Shown: positions 1 to 6,376 of the stretch, in pieces
How the letters are laid out: each line of letters starts with the position of its first letter
Position numbering within the stretch: the stretch's first letter is position 1
Origin: Anaerolineaceae bacterium
Lineage (GTDB): Bacteria > Chloroflexota > Anaerolineae > Anaerolineales > Anaerolineaceae
Length of the DNA stretch: 10,572 nucleotides
Direction of reading: 5' to 3'
Assembly: GCA_017995665.1 (NCBI GenBank)
Contig: JAGOIM010000030.1
Span: 1-10,572, forward strand
The notes under the pieces: generated by a model
The model's database searches: none
Seen by the model: the letters and a program-made list of their open reading frames with translations, nothing else
Told to the model about the DNA's origin: nothing
Made by a program: the position numbers and the translations under genes

Positions 1-30
1 CACGCAAAAATTCATTCATCGATATAGAGT

Positions 31-822
31 ATGGGAAAAATTTACACAATCGTCAATCAAAAAGGTGGTGTAGGCAAAACCACAACCACCATCAACCTCG
101 GTGCTTACTTGGGACAATTCGACCAAAAAGTGCTTTTAGTCGACCTTGATCCCCAGGCGAATGCCTCTGCCTGCCTCGGCGTTGACCACAATAACATCAC
201 AACCGGCACCTATGAAGTCTTGATTGGCGAGAAAAAACCGGGCGAATGCATCTTGCGCCACGACACTTTCAAAATCGACATCATCCCTTCCAGCCCTAAT
301 TTGAGCGGTGCAGAAATCGAATTGATCGACATCCCTTCGCGTGAAAAGCTTTTGCGCAACGCGCTTGCCGAAATCAAAGATCGCTACGATTACATCCTGA
401 TTGACTGCCCTCCTTCACTTGGCTTGCTGACCCTCAACGGGCTCCTGGCTGCCGAAGATGGCATCATCATACCCGTTCAATCTGAATATCTTGCGCTTGA
501 AGGGCTCGGGCAACTCACCCGAACGCTTGACCGGATTCGAAAAAGTTTTTACCCCGATTTGGGGATTCGTGGTGTTTTGCTGACCATGTATGATAATCGC
601 ACCAATCTTTCCGCAGATGTTATGGCGGAAGTCCAAAAATTTTTCCCTTCCAAAGTTTTCCAAAGCTTTATTCCACGCAGCATCCGGCTCGCTGAAGCGC
701 CTTCTTTTGGTCGACCCATCTCGGTCTATTCCCCAAGCTCAAGCGGTGCCCAAGCCTATCGAGCCCTCGCAGCAGAAGTTTTGAAAGGTGATGGGGTCAA
801 TTTTGATCCCGGTCAGGAGTAA
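31..822 (+). CDS. parA: ParA/Soj chromosome-partitioning ATPase
   Basis: This is a 263-residue ParA-family (Soj/MinD-type) ATPase that, with ParB, segregates replicated chromosome origins by cycling on and off the nucleoid. A deviant Walker A motif, KGGVGKTT, lies at residues 11-18, with the signature lysine at 11 and the P-loop lysine at 16. The Walker A-prime segment VDLDPQAN follows at 37-44 and Walker B, YILIDCPPS, at 121-129. There is no N-terminal helix-turn-helix, so it is the small Soj-like type rather than a plasmid type Ia ParA, and its length is normal. The start is secure because an in-frame TAG lies at 25-27, directly upstream; the Shine-Dalgarno signal is poor. parB begins 2 nt after the stop, and its AGGAG lies inside the end of this gene. 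The upstream neighbour and promoter are outside the window. Confidence 0.96.
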   Translation: MGKIYTIVNQKGGVGKTTTTINLGAYLGQFDQKVLLVDLDPQANASACLGVDHNNITTGTYEVLIGEKKPGECILRHDTFKIDIIPSSPNLSGAEIELIDIPSREKLLRNALAEIKDRYDYILIDCPPSLGLLTLNGLLAAEDGIIIPVQSEYLALEGLGQLTRTLDRIRKSFYPDLGIRGVLLTMYDNRTNLSADVMAEVQKFFPSKVFQSFIPRSIRLAEAPSFGRPISVYSPSSSGAQAYRALAAEVLKGDGVNFDPGQE

Positions 823-824
823 GC

Positions 825-1694
825 ATGGCAAAAAAAAGTGGTTTAGGACGTGGTTTAGATGCGCTCATCCCTTCCTGGGACGAGACAAATGTGATTATCC
901 AACCAGGCGATAAGGTTGTAAATGTACCGACGGCAAATATCCAGCCCAACCCGCATCAACCGCGTAAGGTTTTTGACACTGCCTCGCTTGAGGACCTCGC
1001 AAATTCTATTCGGGAACATGGTATCATCCAGCCGCTGATTCTGATTCAGGGTGAAACCCCAAACCAATACATCTTGATTGCCGGTGAACGGCGTTTGCGT
1101 GCTTCAAAAATCGCCGGACTTCGAGAAGTCCCGGCAATTATCCGCACGGCTACCGAACAAGAACAACTCGAATTCGCCATCATCGAAAACGTCCAGCGTG
1201 AAGACCTCAACCCGCTTGACCGGGCAAAAGCTTACCAAAGTTTGCTGGATGGCTTTTCGCTGACGCATGACGAAGTCGCCAAACGAGTTGGCAAAAGCCG
1301 CGTTTCGGTTACCAACAGCCTTCGCTTGCTCAATCTTCCCCAGGCAGCGCTTGATGCTTTGGTTAACGGTGAAATCAGCGAAGGGCATGCCCGCGCCCTG
1401 CTTGGCTTACCCAACAGCCGGGCGATTGAAGCCGCCCTCGATTCTGTGCTCTCTTTGAATTTAAACGTGCGTCAAACCGAAGCCCTGGTCGCAAAATTTG
1501 GCGGCAAAGCACCAAAAGCAAGCACGCCTCAACCTCGTCCGGCCGAATTGGACCATCTCGAAAACCGCCTGCGCCAATTCTTCCATACCAAGGTCAATCT
1601 AACCAAAAGCGCGAAAGGCGGATCGATTAACATTGCATTCTATTCAGACGAAGAATTAAACGCAATCCTCGACGCGCTGGGAATCCATGACTAA
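825..1694 (+). CDS. parB: ParB/Spo0J centromere-binding CTPase-type protein
   Basis: This 289-residue ParB/Spo0J family protein binds parS sites and loads as a clamp next to the origin. The N-terminal GLGRGLDALIP (residues 6-16) is the conserved segment known in this family to contact and stimulate ParA. The ParB N-terminal domain carries the arginine patch GERRLRA at 87-93 and the box ENVQREDLNP at 121-130, both part of the CTP-binding fold in characterised homologues. A helix-turn-helix region covers about 146-172, and the C-terminal dimerisation domain about 240-289. AGGAG at 815-819 sits 5 nt before the ATG. The gene's end overlaps the next start by 8 nt, which suggests translational coupling. 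I found no sequence close to the canonical parS palindrome in the window. Confidence 0.96.
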   Translation: MAKKSGLGRGLDALIPSWDETNVIIQPGDKVVNVPTANIQPNPHQPRKVFDTASLEDLANSIREHGIIQPLILIQGETPNQYILIAGERRLRASKIAGLREVPAIIRTATEQEQLEFAIIENVQREDLNPLDRAKAYQSLLDGFSLTHDEVAKRVGKSRVSVTNSLRLLNLPQAALDALVNGEISEGHARALLGLPNSRAIEAALDSVLSLNLNVRQTEALVAKFGGKAPKASTPQPRPAELDHLENRLRQFFHTKVNLTKSAKGGSINIAFYSDEELNAILDALGIHD

Positions 1695-3267
1695 AGCTGT
1701 CCTTTTTATCAATGCCCACTTCCCCGAAATGTACCGGCTTGACGGAGATTCTCTCCTCGTCAAAGACGGTCTGATTGAATATATTGGTGATCGTGAAACC
1801 GCTCTTTTAAGGGCAAAAGAGCTTGACTTCGAGCTGATTGACCTGGCAGGCAAAACGCTGATGCCCGGTTTATGCGATTTTCACCTACATTTAGCCTATA
1901 CTGCCGAAAAAATTGCCGCCGTCGATTGCGAAACCAACAGCCTGGAAGAATGTTTGCAGCGCGTTGCAGAACGAGCAAAAGTCACCCCGGCTGGTGAATG
2001 GATTATCGGCTACAACTGGAATCATAACAGCTGGCAACCGCCTGAATATGGCACAGCAGAACAGCTGGACGCCATCAGCCGGCAACACCCGATCCTCTTG
2101 CATGCCAAATCATTACACGCCGCCTGGGTTAATAGTACGGCTATGCGCATCGCCTGCATCTCCAAAGACAGCCCTGATCCTGATGGTGGTGTGATTTTGC
2201 GCGATGCTCAGGGCGAGCCAAGCGGTATCCTGCTCGAAAACGCAATTGCTCTGGTCACTTCAAAACTCCCCGAAGCGACGGTTGAGCAAGAGGCTCAAAA
2301 CATTTTGAAAACGCAAGCCTACTTCCACAGTCTCGGTTTGACCGCAGTCCATGATTTCGATCGTTTTCCTGCCGCTGAAGCCCTGCTCTTACTGGCTGAA
2401 CGCGGAGAGTTAAAACTTCGGGTAAGTAAAAACTTACCACTACCCGACCTCGACAGGATTATCGCTGAAGACTGGCGCAAAAAGCTGGATAAGCCACCTT
2501 TTTTGACCCCCGGATGGCTAAAAGCTTTCGCTGATGGCGCACTGGGACCTCAAAGCGCGGCAATGCTGGAACCTTACGAAGCAAGCCAAAACCGCGGCAT
2601 GTTGCTCGTCGAAGCAGAAGATTTGGCTGCCAAGGGCCTGTTTGCCGACCGGCACAATTGGCCGCTCTCAGTCCATGCCATTGGCGATTGGGCAGTGAGA
2701 GAAGTAATTGATGCTTTCGCCATCATTCGCAAGCAACAAAGCCCGCTCAGAGCAAAGCAATCACCCCTGCGGATTGAACACGTCCAGCTCATCCAACCCT
2801 CTGACCTTCAGCGAATGCAAAATCTGGACATCATCGCTTCCGTCCAGCCGATTCATGCGACTTCTGATATGGAGGTCGCCGACCGACATTGGGGTGAGCG
2901 GACAAAATTTGCTTACGCCTACCAGAGCCTTTTCGAGCATGGCATTGAAACCCGTTTTGGCTCAGATTCCCCGGTCGAAAGTCCCAATCCTTTTCTTGGG
3001 CTTCATGCGGCAGTCACCCGCCAAAAAATTGATGGGCATCCCGGAGCAGATGGTTGGCATCCGGAACAACGGGTCAGCCTTGAAAATGCAATTAGCGCTT
3101 ACACTCAAGCCTTGCCCAACCAAGGCGAAACAAACCCTCTCCGACCCGGAATGCTGGCTGATTTCATCATCCTCGAAGAAGACCTGTTCACCCTTCATCC
3201 TTCCCAATTGGCAGCAGTCAAACCGCTGAAAACAATTGTCGGCGGAGAAATCGTTTTTGAAAGGTAA
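1687..3267 (+). CDS. YtcJ-like metal-dependent amidohydrolase (Amidohydro_3 family)
   Basis: This 526-residue protein has the amidohydrolase-superfamily TIM-barrel motifs of the YtcJ/Amidohydro_3 branch. Its GKTLMPGLCDFHLH segment (55-68) supplies the HxH metal ligands His66 and His68. Lys279 in WLKAFADGALG is in the position of the family's bridging lysine. VHAIGD places His330, RIEHVQ (362-367) places His365, and GSDSPV (425-430) provides Asp427. A beta-sandwich domain is formed by both ends, including PGMLADFIILEEDL near 488-500. Members hydrolyse C-N bonds in amides, formamides or cyclic amides; the substrate here cannot be read from sequence. No signal peptide is visible, so it is probably cytoplasmic. 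The ATG lies inside the end of parB (ATGACTAA), with only a weak GGGA upstream, so translation probably depends on coupling to parB. Confidence 0.9.
   Translation: MTKAVLFINAHFPEMYRLDGDSLLVKDGLIEYIGDRETALLRAKELDFELIDLAGKTLMPGLCDFHLHLAYTAEKIAAVDCETNSLEECLQRVAERAKVTPAGEWIIGYNWNHNSWQPPEYGTAEQLDAISRQHPILLHAKSLHAAWVNSTAMRIACISKDSPDPDGGVILRDAQGEPSGILLENAIALVTSKLPEATVEQEAQNILKTQAYFHSLGLTAVHDFDRFPAAEALLLLAERGELKLRVSKNLPLPDLDRIIAEDWRKKLDKPPFLTPGWLKAFADGALGPQSAAMLEPYEASQNRGMLLVEAEDLAAKGLFADRHNWPLSVHAIGDWAVREVIDAFAIIRKQQSPLRAKQSPLRIEHVQLIQPSDLQRMQNLDIIASVQPIHATSDMEVADRHWGERTKFAYAYQSLFEHGIETRFGSDSPVESPNPFLGLHAAVTRQKIDGHPGADGWHPEQRVSLENAISAYTQALPNQGETNPLRPGMLADFIILEEDLFTLHPSQLAAVKPLKTIVGGEIVFER
3261..3264 (+). 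promoter_or_regulatory. Ribosome-binding site fixing the TTG start of the acetyltransferase
   Basis: AAGG (within GAAAGG) lies 6 nt before the TTG at 3271 and overlaps the last codons of the amidohydrolase. The reading frame has no ATG before about codon 151, so this TTG is the only well-placed start that keeps the N-terminal half of the protein. Confidence 0.6.
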
Positions 3268-3270
3268 GTT

Positions 3271-4116
3271 TTGAGCCAAAAGATTCTTCAGGGCAAAGAT
3301 TTTCCGTCAAATCAGCTCAAGGCGTTTATCTATGGACCCCAACTCGCCTTTGAACATCTCGACTGGCTGCCAAGCCAAAGCCGCCTCAGTGAAGAGTCAA
3401 CTTTCTGCCTGATTGATGATGACGAAATCCAGGCAATTCTCTCTGTTGCACCAGAAAACCCCCATTTTGCCTGGCTGCGTTTCTTTTTTACCCAATGGGA
3501 TGGAAATCACAATGCCAACTTTACCCAATTATTTGAGCATGCCAAAAATTGGCTGAAAGATAACCAAATCTCTAAGCTATATTCTCTTGCCACCAGTGAA
3601 TGGATTGAAAGATTACTAATCAAACATGGATTTCAGCTTGATAACCAAATCGTCTCTTTGGGCAGTCAGAAATTAACCGTCAGAGCCCAGGCTTTGCCCG
3701 AAAACCTTCAAATCCGTCCTATGCATCTTGATGACATCCCCGAACTTGAAAACCTGGATGAACTTTGCTTTCGCCCTCCCTGGCAAATGAACCAAATCAG
3801 CCTCGAAAAAAGCTACAGCAAGGGAGCCGACTCAAGCGTCGTAAGCCAAGCCGGCAGACTGGTTGGCTATCAGATTACCAACAACGTCTTCGACCACCTT
3901 CATTTGGCAAGAATCGCGGTTCATCCTGACTTGCAAGGCAGAGGCATCGCCCGCCAACTCATGGCAGAAATGATCAACTTTTTCAATGAGTATCATATTC
4001 AGACATACACTGTCAATACTCAAGCTGACAACCTCGCTTCCCTGCGACTTTACCATAGCTTCGGCTTTAAAGAAGAAGGCAGACCAACCCCTGTCTACCT
4101 AATTGAAATGTACTAA
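3271..4116 (+). CDS. GNAT-family N-acetyltransferase with tandem GNAT-like halves
   Basis: This 281-residue protein has a clear GNAT acetyl-CoA-dependent acyltransferase domain in its C-terminal half (about 146-281). IAVHPDLQGRGIARQLM (215-231) is motif A, where QGRGIA (222-227) is the pyrophosphate-binding loop. NTQADNLASLRLYHSFGF (249-266) resembles motif B of RimI-like enzymes. The N-terminal half (about 1-140) includes the segment WIERLLIKHGF (111-121), similar to the end of a GNAT fold, but lacks a recognisable acetyl-CoA loop. It may therefore be a degenerate second GNAT domain, an arrangement known in other two-domain GNATs. The start codon is TTG, 3 nt after the amidohydrolase stop, so it belongs to the same operon. 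The acceptor could be an amino group on a small molecule or a protein; nothing here decides which. Confidence 0.85.
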   Translation: MSQKILQGKDFPSNQLKAFIYGPQLAFEHLDWLPSQSRLSEESTFCLIDDDEIQAILSVAPENPHFAWLRFFFTQWDGNHNANFTQLFEHAKNWLKDNQISKLYSLATSEWIERLLIKHGFQLDNQIVSLGSQKLTVRAQALPENLQIRPMHLDDIPELENLDELCFRPPWQMNQISLEKSYSKGADSSVVSQAGRLVGYQITNNVFDHLHLARIAVHPDLQGRGIARQLMAEMINFFNEYHIQTYTVNTQADNLASLRLYHSFGFKEEGRPTPVYLIEMY

Positions 4117-4133
4117 TTTTTTGCGACTATAAT
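4103..4133 (+). promoter_or_regulatory. Predicted sigma-70-type promoter for the DsbA-like gene
   Basis: TTGAAA (4103-4108, inside the last codons of the acetyltransferase gene) and a perfect TATAAT (4128-4133) are separated by 19 nt. Transcription would begin near 4140, giving a leader of about 23 nt that holds the AAGGA ribosome-binding site at 4151-4155. The spacer is slightly long, but the -10 box is perfect. It implies the DsbA-like gene can be expressed apart from the par operon. Confidence 0.6.
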
Positions 4134-4162
4134 AGAGCAATATTTTCTGAAAGGAAACACAT

Positions 4163-4819
4163 ATGAGCACCATCCAAAGTCAACGTGATTTACTAAAAAA
4201 CCAGAAGGATAGCAAAAAGAAAAAAACGATTATCACCGTCGTATCGGTTGTTTTAGTAGTCGCAATCGTCCTCGCCTTGGTTTACTTTTTACCCAAAAAG
4301 CGTGTTGAAGGCTTTTCAATGGGCGATCCCGAAGCACCGGTGAAAGTTGACCAGTTCTCCAACTTCAACTGTAGCCATTGTGTAACTTTTGCAATCGAAC
4401 AAGAAGCTGATTTTATTAAAAACTATGTTGATACCGGGAAAGTATACTGGACATATCACAATTACCAGTTTATCGAAGATGATTCCAGCCCTGCTGCCGA
4501 AGCGACATATTGCGCCGGTGAACAAGGCAAATTTTTCGATTACAAAAAACTGGTCTACCAAGCTGCTTCCGCCGGATATGCCGGGAAGTTTGCCGAGGAA
4601 AGTTTGGTTAATTATGCCAAAGAGGTCAATTTGGATTTGGACCAATTCGCCCAATGCCGCGAAAGCGACCGTCAAATTGAAGTTATGAATCAAGGCCGTG
4701 AATATGGTCGCAATAATCAGGTTCAATACACCCCTCAATTTTTGGTAAATGGAGAATTATCCTTCGCTGCCGATTTAGCAGCCACCATCGATTCCGCTCT
4801 TGAGACTGCCGGGAACTAA
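4163..4819 (+). CDS. Membrane-anchored DsbA-like thiol:disulfide oxidoreductase
   Basis: This is a 218-residue thioredoxin-fold protein of the DsbA/Thioredoxin_4 type. It starts with a lysine-rich cytoplasmic stretch (about residues 12-22) and one membrane helix (about 23-43, ITVVSVVLVVAIVLALVYFL), so the catalytic domain should face outside. The domain opens with GDPEAPVKVDQFSNFNC and contains the active site C70-S-H-C73; the cis-proline motif is YTPQFLVNG with Pro191. Two further cysteines, C117 (ATYCAGEQGKF) and C165 (FAQCRES), sit where many relatives of this family have a second pair and may form a structural disulfide. The likely role is oxidising thiols in exported proteins. No DsbB or VKOR partner is present in the window. 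The start is supported by AAGGA 7 nt upstream of the ATG. Confidence 0.9.
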   Translation: MSTIQSQRDLLKNQKDSKKKKTIITVVSVVLVVAIVLALVYFLPKKRVEGFSMGDPEAPVKVDQFSNFNCSHCVTFAIEQEADFIKNYVDTGKVYWTYHNYQFIEDDSSPAAEATYCAGEQGKFFDYKKLVYQAASAGYAGKFAEESLVNYAKEVNLDLDQFAQCRESDRQIEVMNQGREYGRNNQVQYTPQFLVNGELSFAADLAATIDSALETAGN

Positions 4820-4844
4820 ACCCTTTCCTTATTTCACTAAAAGC

Positions 4845-4880
4845 AAAACGAGCTTGTCGAAGATGACAAGCTCGTTTTTT
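4845..4880. terminator. Bidirectional intrinsic terminator between dsbA-like gene and tyrS
   Basis: AAAACGAGCTTGTC (4845-4858) and its perfect complement (4865-4878) flank a 6-nt loop. Six T residues run from 4875 to 4880 on the plus strand, and the four leading A residues give a short T run on the minus strand. It lies between two convergent genes, so it probably serves both. The rest of 4820-4907 holds nothing else I can identify. Confidence 0.92.
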
Positions 4881-4907
4881 ATCTCGTAGAATGCACTAAA
4901 CCTAATC

Positions 4908-6119
4908 TTACTTTAGGCGTAAGAATTTACGCTTGCCAACTTGCAAAACACCTGCTTTTAATTCGAGGTTGATATCATCAACCGTTTCGCCATTGAACTT
5001 GACACCATTTTGGTCAACCAAGCGCCTTGCATCCCCACGCGACTGAACCATCCCTTGCGAAACGAGGATATCGATCAAATTATCGCCGTCTTTCAAGCTG
5101 TATTCGGGCATTTCATCAGGAAGATTCCCCTGTTGGAACATGGTTACAAATTGCTCCTGAGCTTTCGTTGCGGCTTCATCGCCATAGAAAACGCGGGTAA
5201 TTTCTTTTGCCAAACTCATTTTTGCATCGCGAGGATGCAGGCTGTCTTCCGCTAAGCCCTGCTCAAAATTGTGAATTACTTCCGGCGTCCATTCGGTTGC
5301 CAAACGCGCATAAACTGGCATTGCCTTATCGGGAATACTCATTACCTTGCCATACATGTCTTCAGCTGTCGTATTCAAGGGAATGTGATTGCCCAATGAT
5401 TTGCTCATGCGCACTTCCCCATCCGTGCCGGGCAAGATTCCGAGTACAATGCCGATGTTCGGTTTTTGGCCGAAAAAAGTCATCAGCTTTCGTCCGGAAG
5501 TCATAATGTTAAACAACTGATCCGAACCACCAACCTGAACGTCTGTGTTCAAATGGTGGGCATCATAACCTTGCATCAAAGCATAGTAAAACTCATGCAA
5601 GTATATTGGCTCGCTTTTATCATAACGATTATGAAAATTATCGCGTGCCAGGAATTGTTGGACCGTGAAATTAGAAGACATCTCGACCATATCGGTCAGG
5701 GTCAATTTACTCAGCCATTCATGGTTATAAACAATTTCCGTCTTTTCAGCGTCTAAAATTCGAAAAGCTTGCTCGGCATAGGTTCTGCCATTTTCCATCA
5801 CTTTTTCGAGGGAAAGCTGGGAACGTAATTTATCCTTATCCGAAGGGTCGCCAATCATTGCCGTAAAAGAGCCGATAACGAACATCACATGATGTCCCAG
5901 CTCTTGGAATTGGCGCAATTTGCGCATGGTTACCGTATGGCCAAGGTGTAAATCGGTTGAAGTAGGATCGTAACCACAATAAACACGCAAAGGTTTGCCA
6001 GTCTTTTCGGATTCGACCAATCGGGCATGCAGTTCTTTTGCCATATTTTCAGCAATTGTCGCGTCGCCATAATCGGAACCTTGCATTAAATATTCAACTT
6101 GTTCGTTAATGTTCATCAT
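4908..6119 (-). CDS. tyrS: Tyrosyl-tRNA synthetase
   Basis: This 403-residue class I aminoacyl-tRNA synthetase charges tRNA-Tyr. The HIGH signature appears as HLGH (58-61) in YDPTSTDLHLGHTV. The KMSKS loop appears as RMSKS (237-241), with arginine in place of the first lysine. The tyrosine-site segment DVQVGGSDQLFNI (193-205) is intact. An S4 RNA-binding domain occupies about 342-401. Length and domain order match the TyrZ-like branch of bacterial TyrRS. Two ATGs stand in tandem at 6119 and 6116 (minus strand). GGAG at 6128-6131 is 8 nt upstream of the first and 11 nt from the second, so the first is chosen with mild uncertainty. The gene stands alone between two terminators and is preceded by a 257-nt gap with hairpins. 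No T-box consensus was found in that gap. Confidence 0.97.
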   Translation of the reverse strand: MMNINEQVEYLMQGSDYGDATIAENMAKELHARLVESEKTGKPLRVYCGYDPTSTDLHLGHTVTMRKLRQFQELGHHVMFVIGSFTAMIGDPSDKDKLRSQLSLEKVMENGRTYAEQAFRILDAEKTEIVYNHEWLSKLTLTDMVEMSSNFTVQQFLARDNFHNRYDKSEPIYLHEFYYALMQGYDAHHLNTDVQVGGSDQLFNIMTSGRKLMTFFGQKPNIGIVLGILPGTDGEVRMSKSLGNHIPLNTTAEDMYGKVMSIPDKAMPVYARLATEWTPEVIHNFEQGLAEDSLHPRDAKMSLAKEITRVFYGDEAATKAQEQFVTMFQQGNLPDEMPEYSLKDGDNLIDILVSQGMVQSRGDARRLVDQNGVKFNGETVDDINLELKAGVLQVGKRKFLRLK

Positions 6120-6150
6120 GAGCTCTTCTCCATTAATTGATTTAGCCTAA

Positions 6151-6176
6151 ATTTTACCATCTCTGCCGCCTGTCAA
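6151..6176 (-). promoter_or_regulatory. Candidate tyrS promoter, proximal
   Basis: On the minus strand a perfect TTGACA (6176-6171) is followed after 14 nt by TAAAAT (6156-6151), which is preceded by TGG as in an extended -10. The spacer is shorter than normal, so this competes with the distal candidate at 6217-6245. If used, it gives a leader of only about 25 nt. Confidence 0.3.
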
Positions 6177-6216
6177 GGCATATTGTGAGGCATCAACAGC
6201 AATTCTAATTATAAAA

Positions 6217-6245
6217 TATATATACAAGGGTAGGGGTGGGTCCAA
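6217..6245 (-). promoter_or_regulatory. Candidate tyrS promoter, distal
   Basis: On the minus strand TTGGAC (6245-6240) and TATATA (6222-6217) are 17 nt apart, within a strongly A+T-rich stretch. Transcription would start near 6210 and leave a leader of about 90 nt. The -35 box lies inside one arm of the inverted repeat at 6225-6290, which could therefore act as an operator rather than as RNA. Confidence 0.35.
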
Positions 6246-6290
6246 ATTACGAATGCTCAATAATCCGTAACCCAGTTCGACCCACCCTTG
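6225..6290. repeat. Long imperfect inverted repeat upstream of tyrS
   Basis: GGGTGGGTC (6234-6242) is perfectly complementary to GACCCACCC (6279-6287). The outer CAAGGG (6225-6230) can pair with CCCTTG (6285-6290) in an alternative register, and inside the loop TTACG (6247-6251) pairs with CGTAA (6266-6270). The whole forms a long interrupted hairpin. It has no open reading frame and is not a recognisable tRNA, 6S RNA or T-box element. It could be a transcribed hairpin RNA, part of a tyrS leader, or an operator. Confidence 0.6.
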
Positions 6291-6291
6291 C

Positions 6292-6318
6292 AAGCTGGCT
6301 GAACATCAGCAGCTTTTT
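6292..6318 (+). terminator. Terminator-like hairpin on the plus strand
   Basis: AAGCT and GCTG (6292-6301, with one bulged G at 6297) pair with CAGC and AGCTT (6307-6315) around a 5-nt loop. A run of five T residues (6314-6318) follows on the plus strand. No plus-strand protein gene lies upstream, so a function as terminator would require a small plus-strand transcript covering the inverted repeat at 6225-6290. Confidence 0.4.
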
Positions 6319-6323
6319 ATTGT

Positions 6324-6354
6324 AAAAAAAGAGCCTGCATCTGCAAGCTCTTTT
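6324..6354 (-). terminator. Intrinsic terminator of the argS/P-loop protein operon
   Basis: Read on the minus strand, AAAAGAGC (6354-6347) pairs with GCTCTTTT (6334-6327). The inner TGC/GCA pairs extend the stem past one C-A mismatch, closing a 4-nt loop. A run of seven T residues (6330-6324) follows. It lies 22 nt after the stop codon of the gene at 6377-7702. Confidence 0.88.
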
Positions 6355-6376
6355 CCAACTTTTCAGCCTTTTAAGT

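Noticed and set aside
415..663. Small minus-strand open reading frame inside parA, and similar frames within other genes
   Set aside because: These frames are antisense or shifted shadows of well-supported genes; they lack ribosome-binding sites and recognisable protein features.
6234..6287. tRNA-like gene (GGGTGGG with GTTCGA near CCCACCC)
   Set aside because: The GTTCGA looks like a T loop, but the acceptor-like arms would leave no room for a T stem, and there is no D arm or anticodon arm of normal size.
6225..6290. T-box riboswitch controlling tyrS
   Set aside because: On the minus strand AAGGGTGG resembles the beginning of the T-box motif, but the following bases (GTCGAAC) do not match the required N-ACC-R-CG part and the UGGN bulge would not suit a tRNA-Tyr end. 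No terminator/antiterminator pair follows.
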